DNA of 64,000 nucleotides from Aldehydirespirator sp965117015. GTDB taxonomy: Bacteria; Actinomycetota; Acidimicrobiia; Acidimicrobiales; Aldehydirespiratoraceae. Position numbers and translations under genes: made by a program. Below the pieces are notes generated by a model. It searched no databases and was not told the DNA's origin. It saw only the letters and a program-made list of their open reading frames with translations. The DNA lies in NCBI GenBank assembly GCA_965117015.1, contig OZ220747.1:124001-188000 (forward strand), written 5' to 3'. Positions 40,846 to 51,690 of the stretch are shown piece by piece; position 1 is the stretch's first letter, and each line of letters opens with the position of its first letter.

Positions 40846-43047
40846 TCACGGCGGGGCGACTTCGACCGGGATGCCGTTGACGGCCGCGTTGCCCGAGGGG
40901 ACGTCCACGAAGTCGGGCGGGGCCAGCAGGTTGTTGTTGACGCCAGCGTGCTCGCGGGCCACCGACTGGCGGGTCCCCGGCTTGTCGTGACCCCAGCCGT
41001 GGGGCAGCGACACCACTCCGGGCATCATCTCGTCGCTGACCTCCGCGGGCACCTCGATGGTGCCGTTCGACGAGGAGACGACGGTGACGGCCCCGTCGGC
41101 GACGCCCCGGACGGCGGCGTCATCGGGATGGATGAGCAGGGTGCAACGGTCCTTCCCGCTGACCAGCACCTTGACGTTGTGCATCCACGAGTTGTTGGAG
41201 CGCAGGTGGCGGCGGCTGGTGAGCACCAGCGGCTCGACCGGACGGTCGAGGCGGTCGGCGAGCCGGCCGATGTCGTCGGTGATGTGGGCCGGGGCCAGGT
41301 CGACCATTCCGCCGGGATGCAGCACGATCTCATCGATCCGGGGCACCATCGGTCCCAAGTCGATGCCGTCGGGATGCTCCTTGAGCTTCTCCAGCGTCAG
41401 ACCCTCGGGGTTCTCGCCGTAGCGGTCGCCCCACGGGCCGGTCCGGATCGCCAGGTCGTACAGGCGGTCCGGCCCCGCTTCGGGCGCGGCGGCCAGCGCC
41501 GCCTGCGAGTCGGCGCCCGAGAGGGTGGCGAGGTTCGAGAAGTAGCCGTCGTCGATGGCGGCCACGTCAGTGTGCTCCGGCGGGATCCCCGCGCAGATCG
41601 CGCCGAGGCGGAGCAGGATCTCCCACTCGTGGGGCCGGTCGTCGGCGGGCGGGAACAGCGGCGGCGACCACTTGGCAGCCGAGCGGGTGGCCCATCCCCA
41701 CAGCAACTCGTCACAGTGGGGCTGCTCCAGCGCGGACAGCCCGGGCAGGATCACGTCGGCGTGGCGCGACGTCTCGTTGAGGGCGTTGTCGAGCGAGATC
41801 ATGGCGTCGAGCTGGGGCAGGGCCGCGTCGAGGCGGCCTGCATCGGGCGCCGAGATGACCGGGTTGCCGCAGATCACGACGAGCACCTTGATCTGGCCGG
41901 GCCCGGGCGTATCGATCTCCTCGGCCAGGCACGACACCGGGAACTGGCCCAGGGCCTCCGGCGCGCCGCGCACCCGGCTGTGCCAGCGGCCGAAGCCCTT
42001 GGGCGTGCCCCAGTCCTGCTGGGCGGCGGGCACGGCCACCGGCTTGGCCCACATCAGCCCGCCTACCGAGTCGAGGTTGCCGGTGAGCGCGCAGATCACG
42101 TCCGGGAGCCACGACGCCAGCGTGCCGAACTCCTGGTTGCAGGTGCCGATCCTGGCGTACCAGACGGCCCGGTCGGCAGCCGCGAACTCACGGGCCAGAG
42201 TGCGGATGGCCTCCGGCGTTGTTCCGCACGCGCCCGCCACCCGCTCGGGCGGGAAGTCGGCGGCAATCCGGCGGACCTCGTCCACGCCCTTGAGCCGGTC
42301 GGCCAAATGCCCCAGGCGCACGAGGCCGTCGGCGAACAGCACGTTGACCACGGCCAGCTGCAGCAGGGCGTCGGTGCCGGGCCTCACCGGCAGCCACTGG
42401 TCGGCATGCTTGACCGTTCCGGTGCGGCGGGGGTCGATCACCACCACCTTGCCCCGCTCGCGGACCCGGTCGAGCGCGGCCGGCACGTTGGCATGGGCCA
42501 GCAGGCTGCCCTGGCTGGCGTGGGGGTTGGCCCCCTGAACGACCATGAAGTCGGTCCGCTCGATGTCGGGGGCCGGGATGCGCCAGGCCTGGCCGTACAT
42601 GAGCTGGCACACGACGTTCTTGGGCCACTGGTCGACCGTTCCCGCCGAGTAGATGACCGGCAGCTGGGCCAGGCCCATGAACAGGCCCACGTAGCGGCTG
42701 ATCGAGTAGTTGTGGGCCGCCGGATTGCCCACATAGGCCGTGATCGCCTCCACTCCGTGCTCGGCGCGGACCTTGCCGATGAGCTCGGCACACCGCTGGA
42801 AGGCCTCGTCCCAGCCGGCCTCGACAAGATCGCCGGCCCGGTTGCGCACGAGCGGCACCCGCAGCCGGTCCGGGTCGGTGTGCAGGTGTCCGAGCGTGGT
42901 GCCCTTGGGGCAGATGTATCCCTTGGACCAGACGTCGTTGCGGTTGGGCCTGATCAGCTTGACCTCGCCGCCGGCGTGGTGCACCTCCAGCCCGCACATC
43001 GCCTCGCACAGCGGACAGGTGCGGATGTGGATACTGCGTTCGGTCAC
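40846..43047 (-). CDS. Molybdopterin-dependent oxidoreductase (formate dehydrogenase/nitrate reductase-like)
   Basis: 733 aa DMSO-reductase-family enzyme. The N-terminal 4Fe-4S site is C11xxC14xxxC18 and C46 (GYICPKG). VVQGANPHASQGSLLAHANV, VVVIDPRRTGTVKHADQWLP and RPGTDALLQLAVVN bind the pterin guanine dinucleotide, and the C-terminal molydopterin-binding domain has LTSRRHLRSNNSWMHNV and VSLPHGWGHDKPGTRQSVAR. No Tat signal is visible, so it is probably cytosolic. The protein residue that would ligate molybdenum cannot be assigned confidently; no selenocysteine is seen. No beta or gamma subunit is adjacent. Two SDR genes follow. Confidence 0.82.
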   Translation of the reverse strand: MTERSIHIRTCPLCEAMCGLEVHHAGGEVKLIRPNRNDVWSKGYICPKGTTLGHLHTDPDRLRVPLVRNRAGDLVEAGWDEAFQRCAELIGKVRAEHGVEAITAYVGNPAAHNYSISRYVGLFMGLAQLPVIYSAGTVDQWPKNVVCQLMYGQAWRIPAPDIERTDFMVVQGANPHASQGSLLAHANVPAALDRVRERGKVVVIDPRRTGTVKHADQWLPVRPGTDALLQLAVVNVLFADGLVRLGHLADRLKGVDEVRRIAADFPPERVAGACGTTPEAIRTLAREFAAADRAVWYARIGTCNQEFGTLASWLPDVICALTGNLDSVGGLMWAKPVAVPAAQQDWGTPKGFGRWHSRVRGAPEALGQFPVSCLAEEIDTPGPGQIKVLVVICGNPVISAPDAGRLDAALPQLDAMISLDNALNETSRHADVILPGLSALEQPHCDELLWGWATRSAAKWSPPLFPPADDRPHEWEILLRLGAICAGIPPEHTDVAAIDDGYFSNLATLSGADSQAALAAAPEAGPDRLYDLAIRTGPWGDRYGENPEGLTLEKLKEHPDGIDLGPMVPRIDEIVLHPGGMVDLAPAHITDDIGRLADRLDRPVEPLVLTSRRHLRSNNSWMHNVKVLVSGKDRCTLLIHPDDAAVRGVADGAVTVVSSSNGTIEVPAEVSDEMMPGVVSLPHGWGHDKPGTRQSVAREHAGVNNNLLAPPDFVDVPSGNAAVNGIPVEVAPP

Positions 43048-43105
43048 CGGTGCGCCTTTCGTTCCCGGCTCGACAGTCCAGGGATCGTAGTCTCCGGGGC
43101 CAGGG

Positions 43106-43543
43106 TCAGACTTCGAGCATCAGGGTGACGGGACCGTCGTTGATGAGCTCCACCGCCATGTCGGCCCCGAAGGAGCCGGTGGCCACGGTGGCGCCCAGAC
43201 GCCGCAACTCGGCGACGAGCTCGTCGATCAGCTCGTTGGCCTCATCCGGCGCGGCCGCCGCGATGAAGGAGGGGCGCCGGCCCTTGCGGGTGTCGCCGTA
43301 GAGGGTGAACTGGCTCACCACCAGCACCTCGCCGCTGGTGTCGGACACCGACCGGTTCATGTGGCCGTTCTCGTCAGCGAAGATGCGCAGGTTCCACAGC
43401 TTGGCAGCCAGCTTCACGACGGCGTCCTGGTCGTCGCCGTGGGTGACGCCGACCAGGCAGCACAGGCCCGGACCGATCTCGCCGATGACCTGACCGTCGA
43501 CCCGCACGCGGGCCTCGGCAGCCCGCTGCACCAGTGCTCTCAC
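43106..43543 (-). CDS. dtd: D-aminoacyl-tRNA deacylase
   Basis: 145 aa, canonical length. RALVQRAAEARVRVDGQVIG at the start, LVVSQFTLYGDTRKGRRPSF (SQxT active-site loop) and NDGPVTLMLEV (cross-subunit Gly-cisPro loop, here GPV) are diagnostic. It removes D-amino acids and mischarged glycine from tRNAs. Its start overlaps the EamA transporter stop. Confidence 0.95.
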   Translation of the reverse strand: MRALVQRAAEARVRVDGQVIGEIGPGLCCLVGVTHGDDQDAVVKLAAKLWNLRIFADENGHMNRSVSDTSGEVLVVSQFTLYGDTRKGRRPSFIAAAAPDEANELIDELVAELRRLGATVATGSFGADMAVELINDGPVTLMLEV

Positions 43544-44454
43544 GGGGCCAGCCTACGAATCGCTCCGCCCGGACCCGGCCTGAAGCGCTTGGAACGGCCG
43601 GCCGCGACCGTGCCGTAGAACACACCGGCCAGCACCACCACCGCGCCGGCCACCGTGCTGACACCGGGCAACTCCGACAGGAACAGCGCTGCCCACACCG
43701 TCCCGGCCACCGTCTCGGTCGGCGCGAACAGGGAGACCTCCGACACCGGGGCGTAGCGGAGGGCGTTCGAGTTGGCCAGCCTGCCCAAGGGGTTGAAGCA
43801 CAGGCCCATGGCCGCGATGGCCAAGTAGGCCCGCGCGTCGAGCGAGAATGGAGACGCCGCGAAGCTGGTGACGACCACGACAATGGCGGCACTGAGGAAC
43901 AGCGCGGCCCGGCGGCTCACATCCGGGAAGCGCCGCCAGACGGTCATGTTCCCGGCGAAGCACATCACCGCCAATAGCGCCAGGAGGTCGCCCCTCAGCG
44001 TCGGTTCTCCCACCGAGTTCGACACGATCACCCCGATGCCCACCATGGTCAGGGCGATGGCCACGGCCACGCGCCGGGTGATGGGCTCACCCAGAAACAG
44101 CCGGGCGCACAACGACGCCATCAGGGGAGCGGCGGCCACGATGGCCACCACGTTGGCCACCCGGGTCTCGGTGATGGCGGTGATGAAGGCGATCTGGCTC
44201 ACCGAAGCGAGCGCTGCCACGCCAATGATCGGCAACCGGTGGGTCCGCAGCGACTCCAACGCCGGGCGCCGGTCGAACCACCGCCCGAACGTGGAGTGCA
44301 CCACCAGCGCGCAGCACGACACCAGGAAGGCCACGTCCAGCGGGCCGGCCTCCGACACTCGTACCCACAGCGAGTCGGTGGACACGCTCAGCATCCCGAC
44401 GCCCGCCAGCAGCCACCCCAGCCGCCGCCGATCGTCCGAGTGCTCCGCGCTCAC
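43540..44454 (-). CDS. EamA-family (DMT superfamily) transporter
   Basis: 304 aa with about ten TM helices in two EamA repeats: GWLLAGVGMLSVSTDSLWVR with GVAALASVSQIAFITAITET, and LLALLAVMCFAGNMTVWRRF with YAPVSEVSLFAPTETVAGTV. Such proteins export metabolites or amino acids; the substrate is not deducible. It is coupled to dtd by a four-base overlap. Confidence 0.85.
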   Translation of the reverse strand: MSAEHSDDRRRLGWLLAGVGMLSVSTDSLWVRVSEAGPLDVAFLVSCCALVVHSTFGRWFDRRPALESLRTHRLPIIGVAALASVSQIAFITAITETRVANVVAIVAAAPLMASLCARLFLGEPITRRVAVAIALTMVGIGVIVSNSVGEPTLRGDLLALLAVMCFAGNMTVWRRFPDVSRRAALFLSAAIVVVVTSFAASPFSLDARAYLAIAAMGLCFNPLGRLANSNALRYAPVSEVSLFAPTETVAGTVWAALFLSELPGVSTVAGAVVVLAGVFYGTVAAGRSKRFRPGPGGAIRRLAP

Positions 44455-44511
44455 CGGGTCAAGCTAACGGCCGCCCACTACGACCGAAGGGATGCCGGGG
44501 GCGCGGTGTTT

Positions 44512-44538
44512 CCCGCTCTTGTTCGCTGCGCTCACGGG
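44512..44538 (-). repeat. Dispersed 27-bp sequence, copy 2
   Basis: Matches 31279-31305 at 25 of 27 positions. It lies in the 159-bp gap between the XdhC-YHS gene and the EamA gene; the rest of that gap shows no tRNA or gene. Confidence 0.6.
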
Positions 44539-44613
44539 CCGCTCGGGCCACGGCCTCGCCCGCATGGATCGGACTCGCTCACCCACCGCTCGGCCTCTGG
44601 GGCCGGCCGCGGT

Positions 44614-45585
44614 TCAGGTCGAGGCGAGAAAGGTCTGCGGATCGGCGCTGAAGGCGCTCAGGCAGCCGGGAGCGCAGAACCAGTAGTCGGCGCCGTCATA
44701 CACCGTGTGGTACTTGGCGTCGTCCACCAGCACGGTCATGCCGCAGACCGGGTCTATGGCCTCCACCCTCGCTGGAGTCTCGCTCGATCTACCCGTCACC
44801 AGTTCGCCTCGGGCCCGCCTGGCCACAAGGTCGGCCATCACCGCGACCGCGATCTCGGCATTGGCCACCGCGCCCAGATCCAGGCCCGCGGGTGCATGCA
44901 CGCGATCCAGTTCGGCCGAGGTCGCGCCCCGGCTGCGCAGGTGGTCGAGCACGGTGGCGGCTCGCCGCTCGGAGGCGATCAGGCCCACATAGCCCGCATC
45001 GCAGGCCAGGGCGGCCTCAAGGGCCAGGTCGTCGTAGTGGCCCTGGGTGGCGACCACCACCGCGGTGGCGCCGTCGATGCCCAGTCCCGACAGGTCGAGC
45101 TTGGTGCGCACCAGCTCGGGCCGGGTGTGCTCGTCGGGGTTGCCGCCGTCGTCTATGACGGTGGCCCCCCAGCCGAGCGAGACGGCCATCTCTGCCAGCG
45201 CGTCCACCGCCGGGGACCGGCCCACCACGATCACCTGTGGCTCGGGACGGTGAGGCTCCAGGTACACCTCCAGCGCGCCCTCGGACTCACAGGCCATGGC
45301 TATGGAACGCACCCCCTCCTGGGAGCGTCCGTCCAACTCGTCGGGCTGACCCAGGAACAGCAGCGCGGGCCGGCCGGTCTCCAGGCACTCGCGGGCGTGG
45401 CGCACGACCGAGGGCTCCGCACAGGCGCCGCCCAGCCAGCCCCGGACCGTTCCATCGGCCAGGACGACGGCTTTGGAGCCCTGCCGTCCCGACGACGGGC
45501 CCCGCCGCCACACCACCGTGGCCAGCACGTAGGGCACCCGTTGGGTGGTGAGTTCCACCGCCTCGGCCAGCACCGACACGTCCAT
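44614..45585 (-). CDS. XdhC/CoxI family maturation protein fused to a YHS domain
   Basis: 323 aa. Residues 1-100 are the XdhC N-terminal domain (VPYVLATVVWRRGPSSGRQG, LADGTVRGWLGGACAEPSVV). Residues about 115-255 are a Rossmann XdhC_C domain (VIVVGRSPAVDALAEMAVSL, VVVATQGHYDDLALEAALAC, YVGLIASERRAATVLDHLR). Residues about 275-320 form a YHS domain with DPVCGMTV and YWFCAPGCLSAF, a likely metal- or copper-handling motif. XdhC proteins sulfurate and deliver the molybdenum cofactor to xanthine dehydrogenase-family enzymes. It is 83 bp after coxL on the same strand, the place of coxI in cox operons. The YHS extension beside a Mo-Cu enzyme is suggestive. Confidence 0.87.
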   Translation of the reverse strand: MDVSVLAEAVELTTQRVPYVLATVVWRRGPSSGRQGSKAVVLADGTVRGWLGGACAEPSVVRHARECLETGRPALLFLGQPDELDGRSQEGVRSIAMACESEGALEVYLEPHRPEPQVIVVGRSPAVDALAEMAVSLGWGATVIDDGGNPDEHTRPELVRTKLDLSGLGIDGATAVVVATQGHYDDLALEAALACDAGYVGLIASERRAATVLDHLRSRGATSAELDRVHAPAGLDLGAVANAEIAVAVMADLVARRARGELVTGRSSETPARVEAIDPVCGMTVLVDDAKYHTVYDGADYWFCAPGCLSAFSADPQTFLAST

Positions 45586-45668
45586 AGCACCGCGGCTCCC
45601 TCAAGTCGCCGTCGCCTTAGGTGTCTGAGTCTAGGACCGGGGCCTCCGGAGCCCGAGTCCGGCTTGCC

Positions 45669-48026
<2,358 letters not shown>

Positions 48027-48039
48027 TGCTCGATATCTC

Positions 48040-48519
48040 CTAGCCGTCGGAGCCGTTGGACGACGCCGCCGCGGCTGCCGCCTGTATGGCGTTGACGATG
48101 TTCATGTAGCCGGTGCAGCGGCACAGGTTCCCCGAGATGGCCCAGCGGACCTCGTCGTCGGACGGGTCCGGGTTGTCCTCGATCAGGGCCGCGCCCACCA
48201 GCATCATGGCCGGGGTGCAGAACCCGCACTGCAGGCCGTGCTCGTCGCTGAACGCCTGCTGGACCGGGTGCAGACCGTCGGCGGTCTTGAGGCCCTCCAC
48301 GGTTGTCACCGACCGGCCGTCGGCCTGAACCGCCAGCATGGTGCACGACTTGACCGGGGTGCCGTCCACCAGCACGGTGCAGACGCCGCAACTGGTGGTG
48401 TCGCAGCCGATATGGGTGCCGGTCAGCCCGGCTCCGGTACGGATGTGGTCGACCAGCAGCAGGCGAGGCTCGACGTCGGCGGTGTGGTCGGTTCCATTGA
48501 TGTTGACGGTGATCTCCAT
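48040..48519 (-). CDS. coxS: Carbon monoxide dehydrogenase small (2x2Fe-2S) subunit
   Basis: 159 aa from the ATG at 48519, preceded by GAGGGGGAG. The plant-type 2Fe-2S cluster is held by C39, C44, C47 and C59; the second by C98, C101, C133 and C135 (LQCGFCTPAMML, NLCRCTGYMNIV). It passes electrons from the Mo site to FAD. Eleven bases separate it from coxM and 13 from coxL. Confidence 0.94.
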   Translation of the reverse strand: MEITVNINGTDHTADVEPRLLLVDHIRTGAGLTGTHIGCDTTSCGVCTVLVDGTPVKSCTMLAVQADGRSVTTVEGLKTADGLHPVQQAFSDEHGLQCGFCTPAMMLVGAALIEDNPDPSDDEVRWAISGNLCRCTGYMNIVNAIQAAAAAASSNGSDG

Positions 48520-48530
48520 GTCTCCCCCTC

Positions 48531-49391
48531 TCAGGCCTGGGCCTGCTCGGCGGCGGCTGCGAGGGCCCTGCGGGTGAACGCAGCCACCACTTGGCGCTTC
48601 CATCGGGCCGAGCCCCGCACGTCGTCGCGGGGATCGGCGGCCGCCGCGGCGGCCGCGCCCGCCTCGGCGAACAGCTCAGCGCTCGGTGTGTTGCCCACCA
48701 GCAGCGCCTCGGCGTCGGTGGCCTTGCGGTTGATGGGCGCCACCGACGTCATGGCCACGCCCGCCGCCGAGATGGTGCCGTCGGCGGCCAGCTCGAGGTG
48801 GGCGGCCACCCCGACGGTGGCATAGTCGCCGACCTTGCGTTCCAGCTTCTGGTAGGAGCCGCCGGAGCGGCCCGACGGCACCGGGACGTGCACTGCCACC
48901 ACCATCTCGTCCTCGGCGAGGGAGTTGGTGAAGAAGTCCACCACGAAGTCGCCGATGTCGATGGCCCGCCGGCCGGACGGGCCCTGGGCGACCACCTCGG
49001 CGCCGGTGGCCAGCAGGACCGTATTCCAGTCGCCCTCGGGGTCGCAGTGGGCCACCGACCCGCACAGCGTGCCCAGATTGCGCACCAGCGGATCGGAGAT
49101 CCAAGGGGCCGCGGATGCCACTGCGCCGGACACCGCGTCGGAGGCGGCGATGTCGGCGTGGCGGACGAGCGCGCCGATGTGCAGGTGGCCGTTGTGGCTC
49201 CTGATCGAGTCGAGGCCGACGATCCGGTTTATGTCGACCAGCTTGGAAGGTGTCGCGAACCGCAGCTTCATCATCGGCAGCAGGCTTTGCCCGCCGGCAA
49301 GGAACCGGGTCTCGTCACCCCCCTCAGCCTTGGCGGCAATGGCCTCCTCCACCGAGGAGGCTGCTATGTAGTCGAACTGGGCGGGCAGCAT
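48531..49391 (-). CDS. coxM: Carbon monoxide dehydrogenase medium (FAD) subunit
   Basis: 286 aa. The FAD pyrophosphate motifs are AGGQSLLPMMKLR (family AGGHSLLP) and VRNLGTLCGSVAHCDPEGD (family TIGGxxAxxDPxxD); the C-terminal CO_deh_flav_C domain follows VGDYATVGVAAHLEL. It accepts electrons from CoxS and passes them to the quinone pool or carriers. First gene of the operon, divergent from an MFS gene with 126 bp between them. GGGGG lies 7 bases before the ATG. Confidence 0.92.
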   Translation of the reverse strand: MLPAQFDYIAASSVEEAIAAKAEGGDETRFLAGGQSLLPMMKLRFATPSKLVDINRIVGLDSIRSHNGHLHIGALVRHADIAASDAVSGAVASAAPWISDPLVRNLGTLCGSVAHCDPEGDWNTVLLATGAEVVAQGPSGRRAIDIGDFVVDFFTNSLAEDEMVVAVHVPVPSGRSGGSYQKLERKVGDYATVGVAAHLELAADGTISAAGVAMTSVAPINRKATDAEALLVGNTPSAELFAEAGAAAAAAADPRDDVRGSARWKRQVVAAFTRRALAAAAEQAQA

Positions 49392-49412
49392 CCTGGACCC
49401 CCATTCGTCGCG

Positions 49413-49441
49413 GTCCGCGCATGTGCACGCGGGTCGCGGAC
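49413..49441. promoter_or_regulatory. Inverted repeat in the coxM / MFS divergent gap
   Basis: Arms GTCCGCG (49413-49419) and CGCGGAC (49435-49441) are perfect reverse complements with a 15-bp spacer, 22-50 bases upstream of the coxM ATG. On the minus strand TGTAAT follows close by and could serve as a -10 element. A regulator binding here could control the cox operon. Confidence 0.4.
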
Positions 49442-49517
49442 ATTACACGACCCACCGTCGTCCCGCCCATGCGGAACAAGCCTCGTAGCCGAAACAGGCC
49501 CGGGGGTACGCTGACGG

Positions 49518-50756
49518 ATGCGCGGCGCCGAATCCCCGAAGCCCCCGGGGCGGTTCGCGGCGCTCGGCAACCGCCACTTCCGGCTGCTCTTCGTGGGCGG
49601 GCTGTTCACGTTCCTCACCATGCAGGTCGCCGGCATCGCCCGAGCCTGGCTGGCGTTCGAACTCACGGGCAGCAACACCGGCCTCGGGGGCGTGATGCTG
49701 GCCTTCGGGTTCTGCAGCATCATCGCCATCCCCTACGGGGGCGTGATCTCCGATCGCTTCCCCCGGCGCACTGTGCTCGTGGTGGCGGGCGTCCTGCAGG
49801 CGGCAACCCCGATCTGCCTGGGCGTGGTGGTGGCCACCGGCACCGAGACGTACTGGATCCTGATCGCGGCCAGCGTCGTCCAGGGCGGCGTCATCTCGAT
49901 CCTGGCGCCGGCCCGACTCTCCTTCATCTCCGAGATCGTCGGCCGGGAGGCCATCACCAACGCGGTGTTCCTGTCGATGTCCACCGTGCAACTGGCCCGG
50001 GTTGCCGGTCCGGCGGCCGCCGGCGCCCTGATCGGTGTGGCGTTCTTCGGCCTGGCCGGCGTGTTCTTCGCCGCAGGGGCACTCGGGATCCTGAGCGTGG
50101 TCCTGCTGGTCGGCCTGCCGCGGGGAACGCCGGCGAGCCACTCGGGTCGCACCGCGCTGGGCGACATCGCCGACGGCCTGAGATTCGTTCGCTCCCGCCC
50201 CGACCTCGTGCACCTGCTGCTGGTGTCGTTCGGGGTGGTGCTGATCGGCTTCCCCCACATGGCGTTCCTGCCGGTGGTCGCCGAGCAGGTCCACAACAGC
50301 GGATCGACCGGCTTCGGGCTGCTCAACGCCACCGCGGCGGTGGGCGCCGCGGTGGGCTCTATCTCACTGGCGAACCTCGAACGACGACGGCTGCGCCCGT
50401 TCCAGACGCGCAGCGGCCTGGCCTTCGGCGCCTCGCTGGCGGTATTCGCGCTGATGCCCGGCTTCTACGCGGCTCTGGCCGTCATGGCGGTGGTGGGGGC
50501 CACGTCCAGCGTGTTCCAGGCCCTCAACAACTCCATGCTGCTGACATCGACGCCGGTCGAGTACCACGGGCGGGTCCAGAGCCTGCTGATGCTCAGCTTC
50601 TCGGGCTTCGCCATCGCGGCCCTGCCCATCGGAATCGTGGCCGACGCCATCGGGATCCGCACGACCCTGGTGGTGCTCGGCGTGCTGGTGATCGCGGTGA
50701 TGACGGTGGCCCGGATCGTCGAGCCGCGCATCCTGCCCGAGGAGACAACACTATGA
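49518..50756 (+). CDS. MFS transporter (EntS-like exporter family)
   Basis: 412 aa with about 12 TM helices. GNRHFRLLFVGGLFTFLTMQ opens TM1; the loop 2-3 motif GGVISDRFPRRTVLV (G-x-x-x-D-R-x-x-R/K) and PLLVSFG-type helices place it with MFS exporters of the EntS/TetV type; YHGRVQSLLMLSFSGFAIAA is near the end. Substrate unknown. Its stop overlaps an ATG of the next frame (ATGA), and the next three genes also overlap, so it heads a four-gene run. Confidence 0.85.
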   Translation: MRGAESPKPPGRFAALGNRHFRLLFVGGLFTFLTMQVAGIARAWLAFELTGSNTGLGGVMLAFGFCSIIAIPYGGVISDRFPRRTVLVVAGVLQAATPICLGVVVATGTETYWILIAASVVQGGVISILAPARLSFISEIVGREAITNAVFLSMSTVQLARVAGPAAAGALIGVAFFGLAGVFFAAGALGILSVVLLVGLPRGTPASHSGRTALGDIADGLRFVRSRPDLVHLLLVSFGVVLIGFPHMAFLPVVAEQVHNSGSTGFGLLNATAAVGAAVGSISLANLERRRLRPFQTRSGLAFGASLAVFALMPGFYAALAVMAVVGATSSVFQALNNSMLLTSTPVEYHGRVQSLLMLSFSGFAIAALPIGIVADAIGIRTTLVVLGVLVIAVMTVARIVEPRILPEETTL

Positions 50757-50773
50757 GTAGAGAGGAGGCAGCC

Positions 50774-51178
50774 ATGGCCGGCGATAAGGACAGCGATCAT
50801 GCCGCGGGCGCGGCATCCGCCGAGTCGGTGGTGCGCGCCTACTGGGAGCGAGTCTGGCTCGAGCGGGATCTCGACGCGCTGGAAGACCTGGTGACCGACC
50901 CGGTCGTGCGCCACACCGCCGAGGGCACGCAGTCACTGACGCGGCGCGAGTACCGCCGGCGGCTCGCCGACGCATTCGAGGCGGTCCGGGCCACCGAGGT
51001 GAGCATCGACTCCATTACCGCCGATGGTCCCCACGCGTGGGTCCGTCTCACCCTCCGGGGGGTGAGCCTGGCCACCGCGGCGCCGATGTCGCTGGCCTGG
51101 CTGGGGCAATACCGGGTCGAGGACGGGCGCATCGCCGAGCTTTGGGCCCTGCACCAGCCCGGCGCGGACTGGTCGTGA
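50774..51178 (+). CDS. SnoaL/NTF2-like polyketide cyclase-type protein
   Basis: 134 aa from the ATG at 50774, which has a strong AGGAGG 5 bases upstream; an ATG at 50753 overlapping the MFS stop would add seven residues. VVRAYWERVWLERDLDALED, RREYRRRLADAFEAVRATEV and WLGQYRVEDGRIAELWALHQ fit the SnoaL-like fold. Reaction unknown. It ends by sharing one base with the cupin start. Confidence 0.75.
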   Translation: MAGDKDSDHAAGAASAESVVRAYWERVWLERDLDALEDLVTDPVVRHTAEGTQSLTRREYRRRLADAFEAVRATEVSIDSITADGPHAWVRLTLRGVSLATAAPMSLAWLGQYRVEDGRIAELWALHQPGADWS

Positions 51179-51690
51179 TGACCGGCGGCCCGACCATCCG
51201 CCGCTTCGACGATCCCGCCGTGCCGTGGCAGCGGGTCAAGGCGCAGCGCAACGCCGACGGCACCGAGTCGTCGGTGTGGGAGAAGTGGTTCGCCTTTCGG
51301 TCCGACCCGCCCTACCTGTCTCTCTACGCCCGCTACGACGGTGGCATGGTGGTGCGGCGCCACGGCCACCGCTCGCCGCACGTGATGTTCGTGCTGGAGG
51401 GAGAGATCCTGGTGGGTGACGAGTTGTGCGGTGCCGGCACGCACATCGAGTTGCCCGAGGGCGCGCAGTTCGGGCCGCTTGTCGCCGGGGACGCGGGATG
51501 CACCCTCTTCGAAGTCATGCTGGGCGACCCCCGCAGCTGGAGCGACGATCCGGCGCCGTTCGTAGAGGCATGCTCGACCCGCGGCGTGACGCCCCTTCCG
51601 GATCCTGAGATCGACTTCCCCGAATGGCTCGAGGACCAGCGGAGCCAGTGGCTCGACTCCGTCGAGACCGGCACCGAGCCCGAGGAGTGA
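51178..51690 (+). CDS. Cupin-domain protein
   Basis: 170 aa from the ATG at 51178 (TGATG overlap with the previous gene). Residues about 60-110 form a single cupin barrel: MVVRRHGHRSPHVMFVLEGE and GAGTHIELPEGAQFGPLVAG, with candidate metal-ligand histidines in RRHGHRSPH. The C-terminus is Asp/Glu/Trp-rich. It could be a metal-dependent enzyme or small-molecule sensor; function unassigned. Confidence 0.8.
   Translation: MTGGPTIRRFDDPAVPWQRVKAQRNADGTESSVWEKWFAFRSDPPYLSLYARYDGGMVVRRHGHRSPHVMFVLEGEILVGDELCGAGTHIELPEGAQFGPLVAGDAGCTLFEVMLGDPRSWSDDPAPFVEACSTRGVTPLPDPEIDFPEWLEDQRSQWLDSVETGTEPEE

Noticed and set aside
40318..43128. 936-codon open frame on the plus strand opposite the molybdopterin oxidoreductase
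   Set aside because: It is antisense to a clear enzyme with intact motifs; the protein has His/Asp/Val/Gly-rich shadow composition and no domain. Long antisense frames are expected at this GC content.
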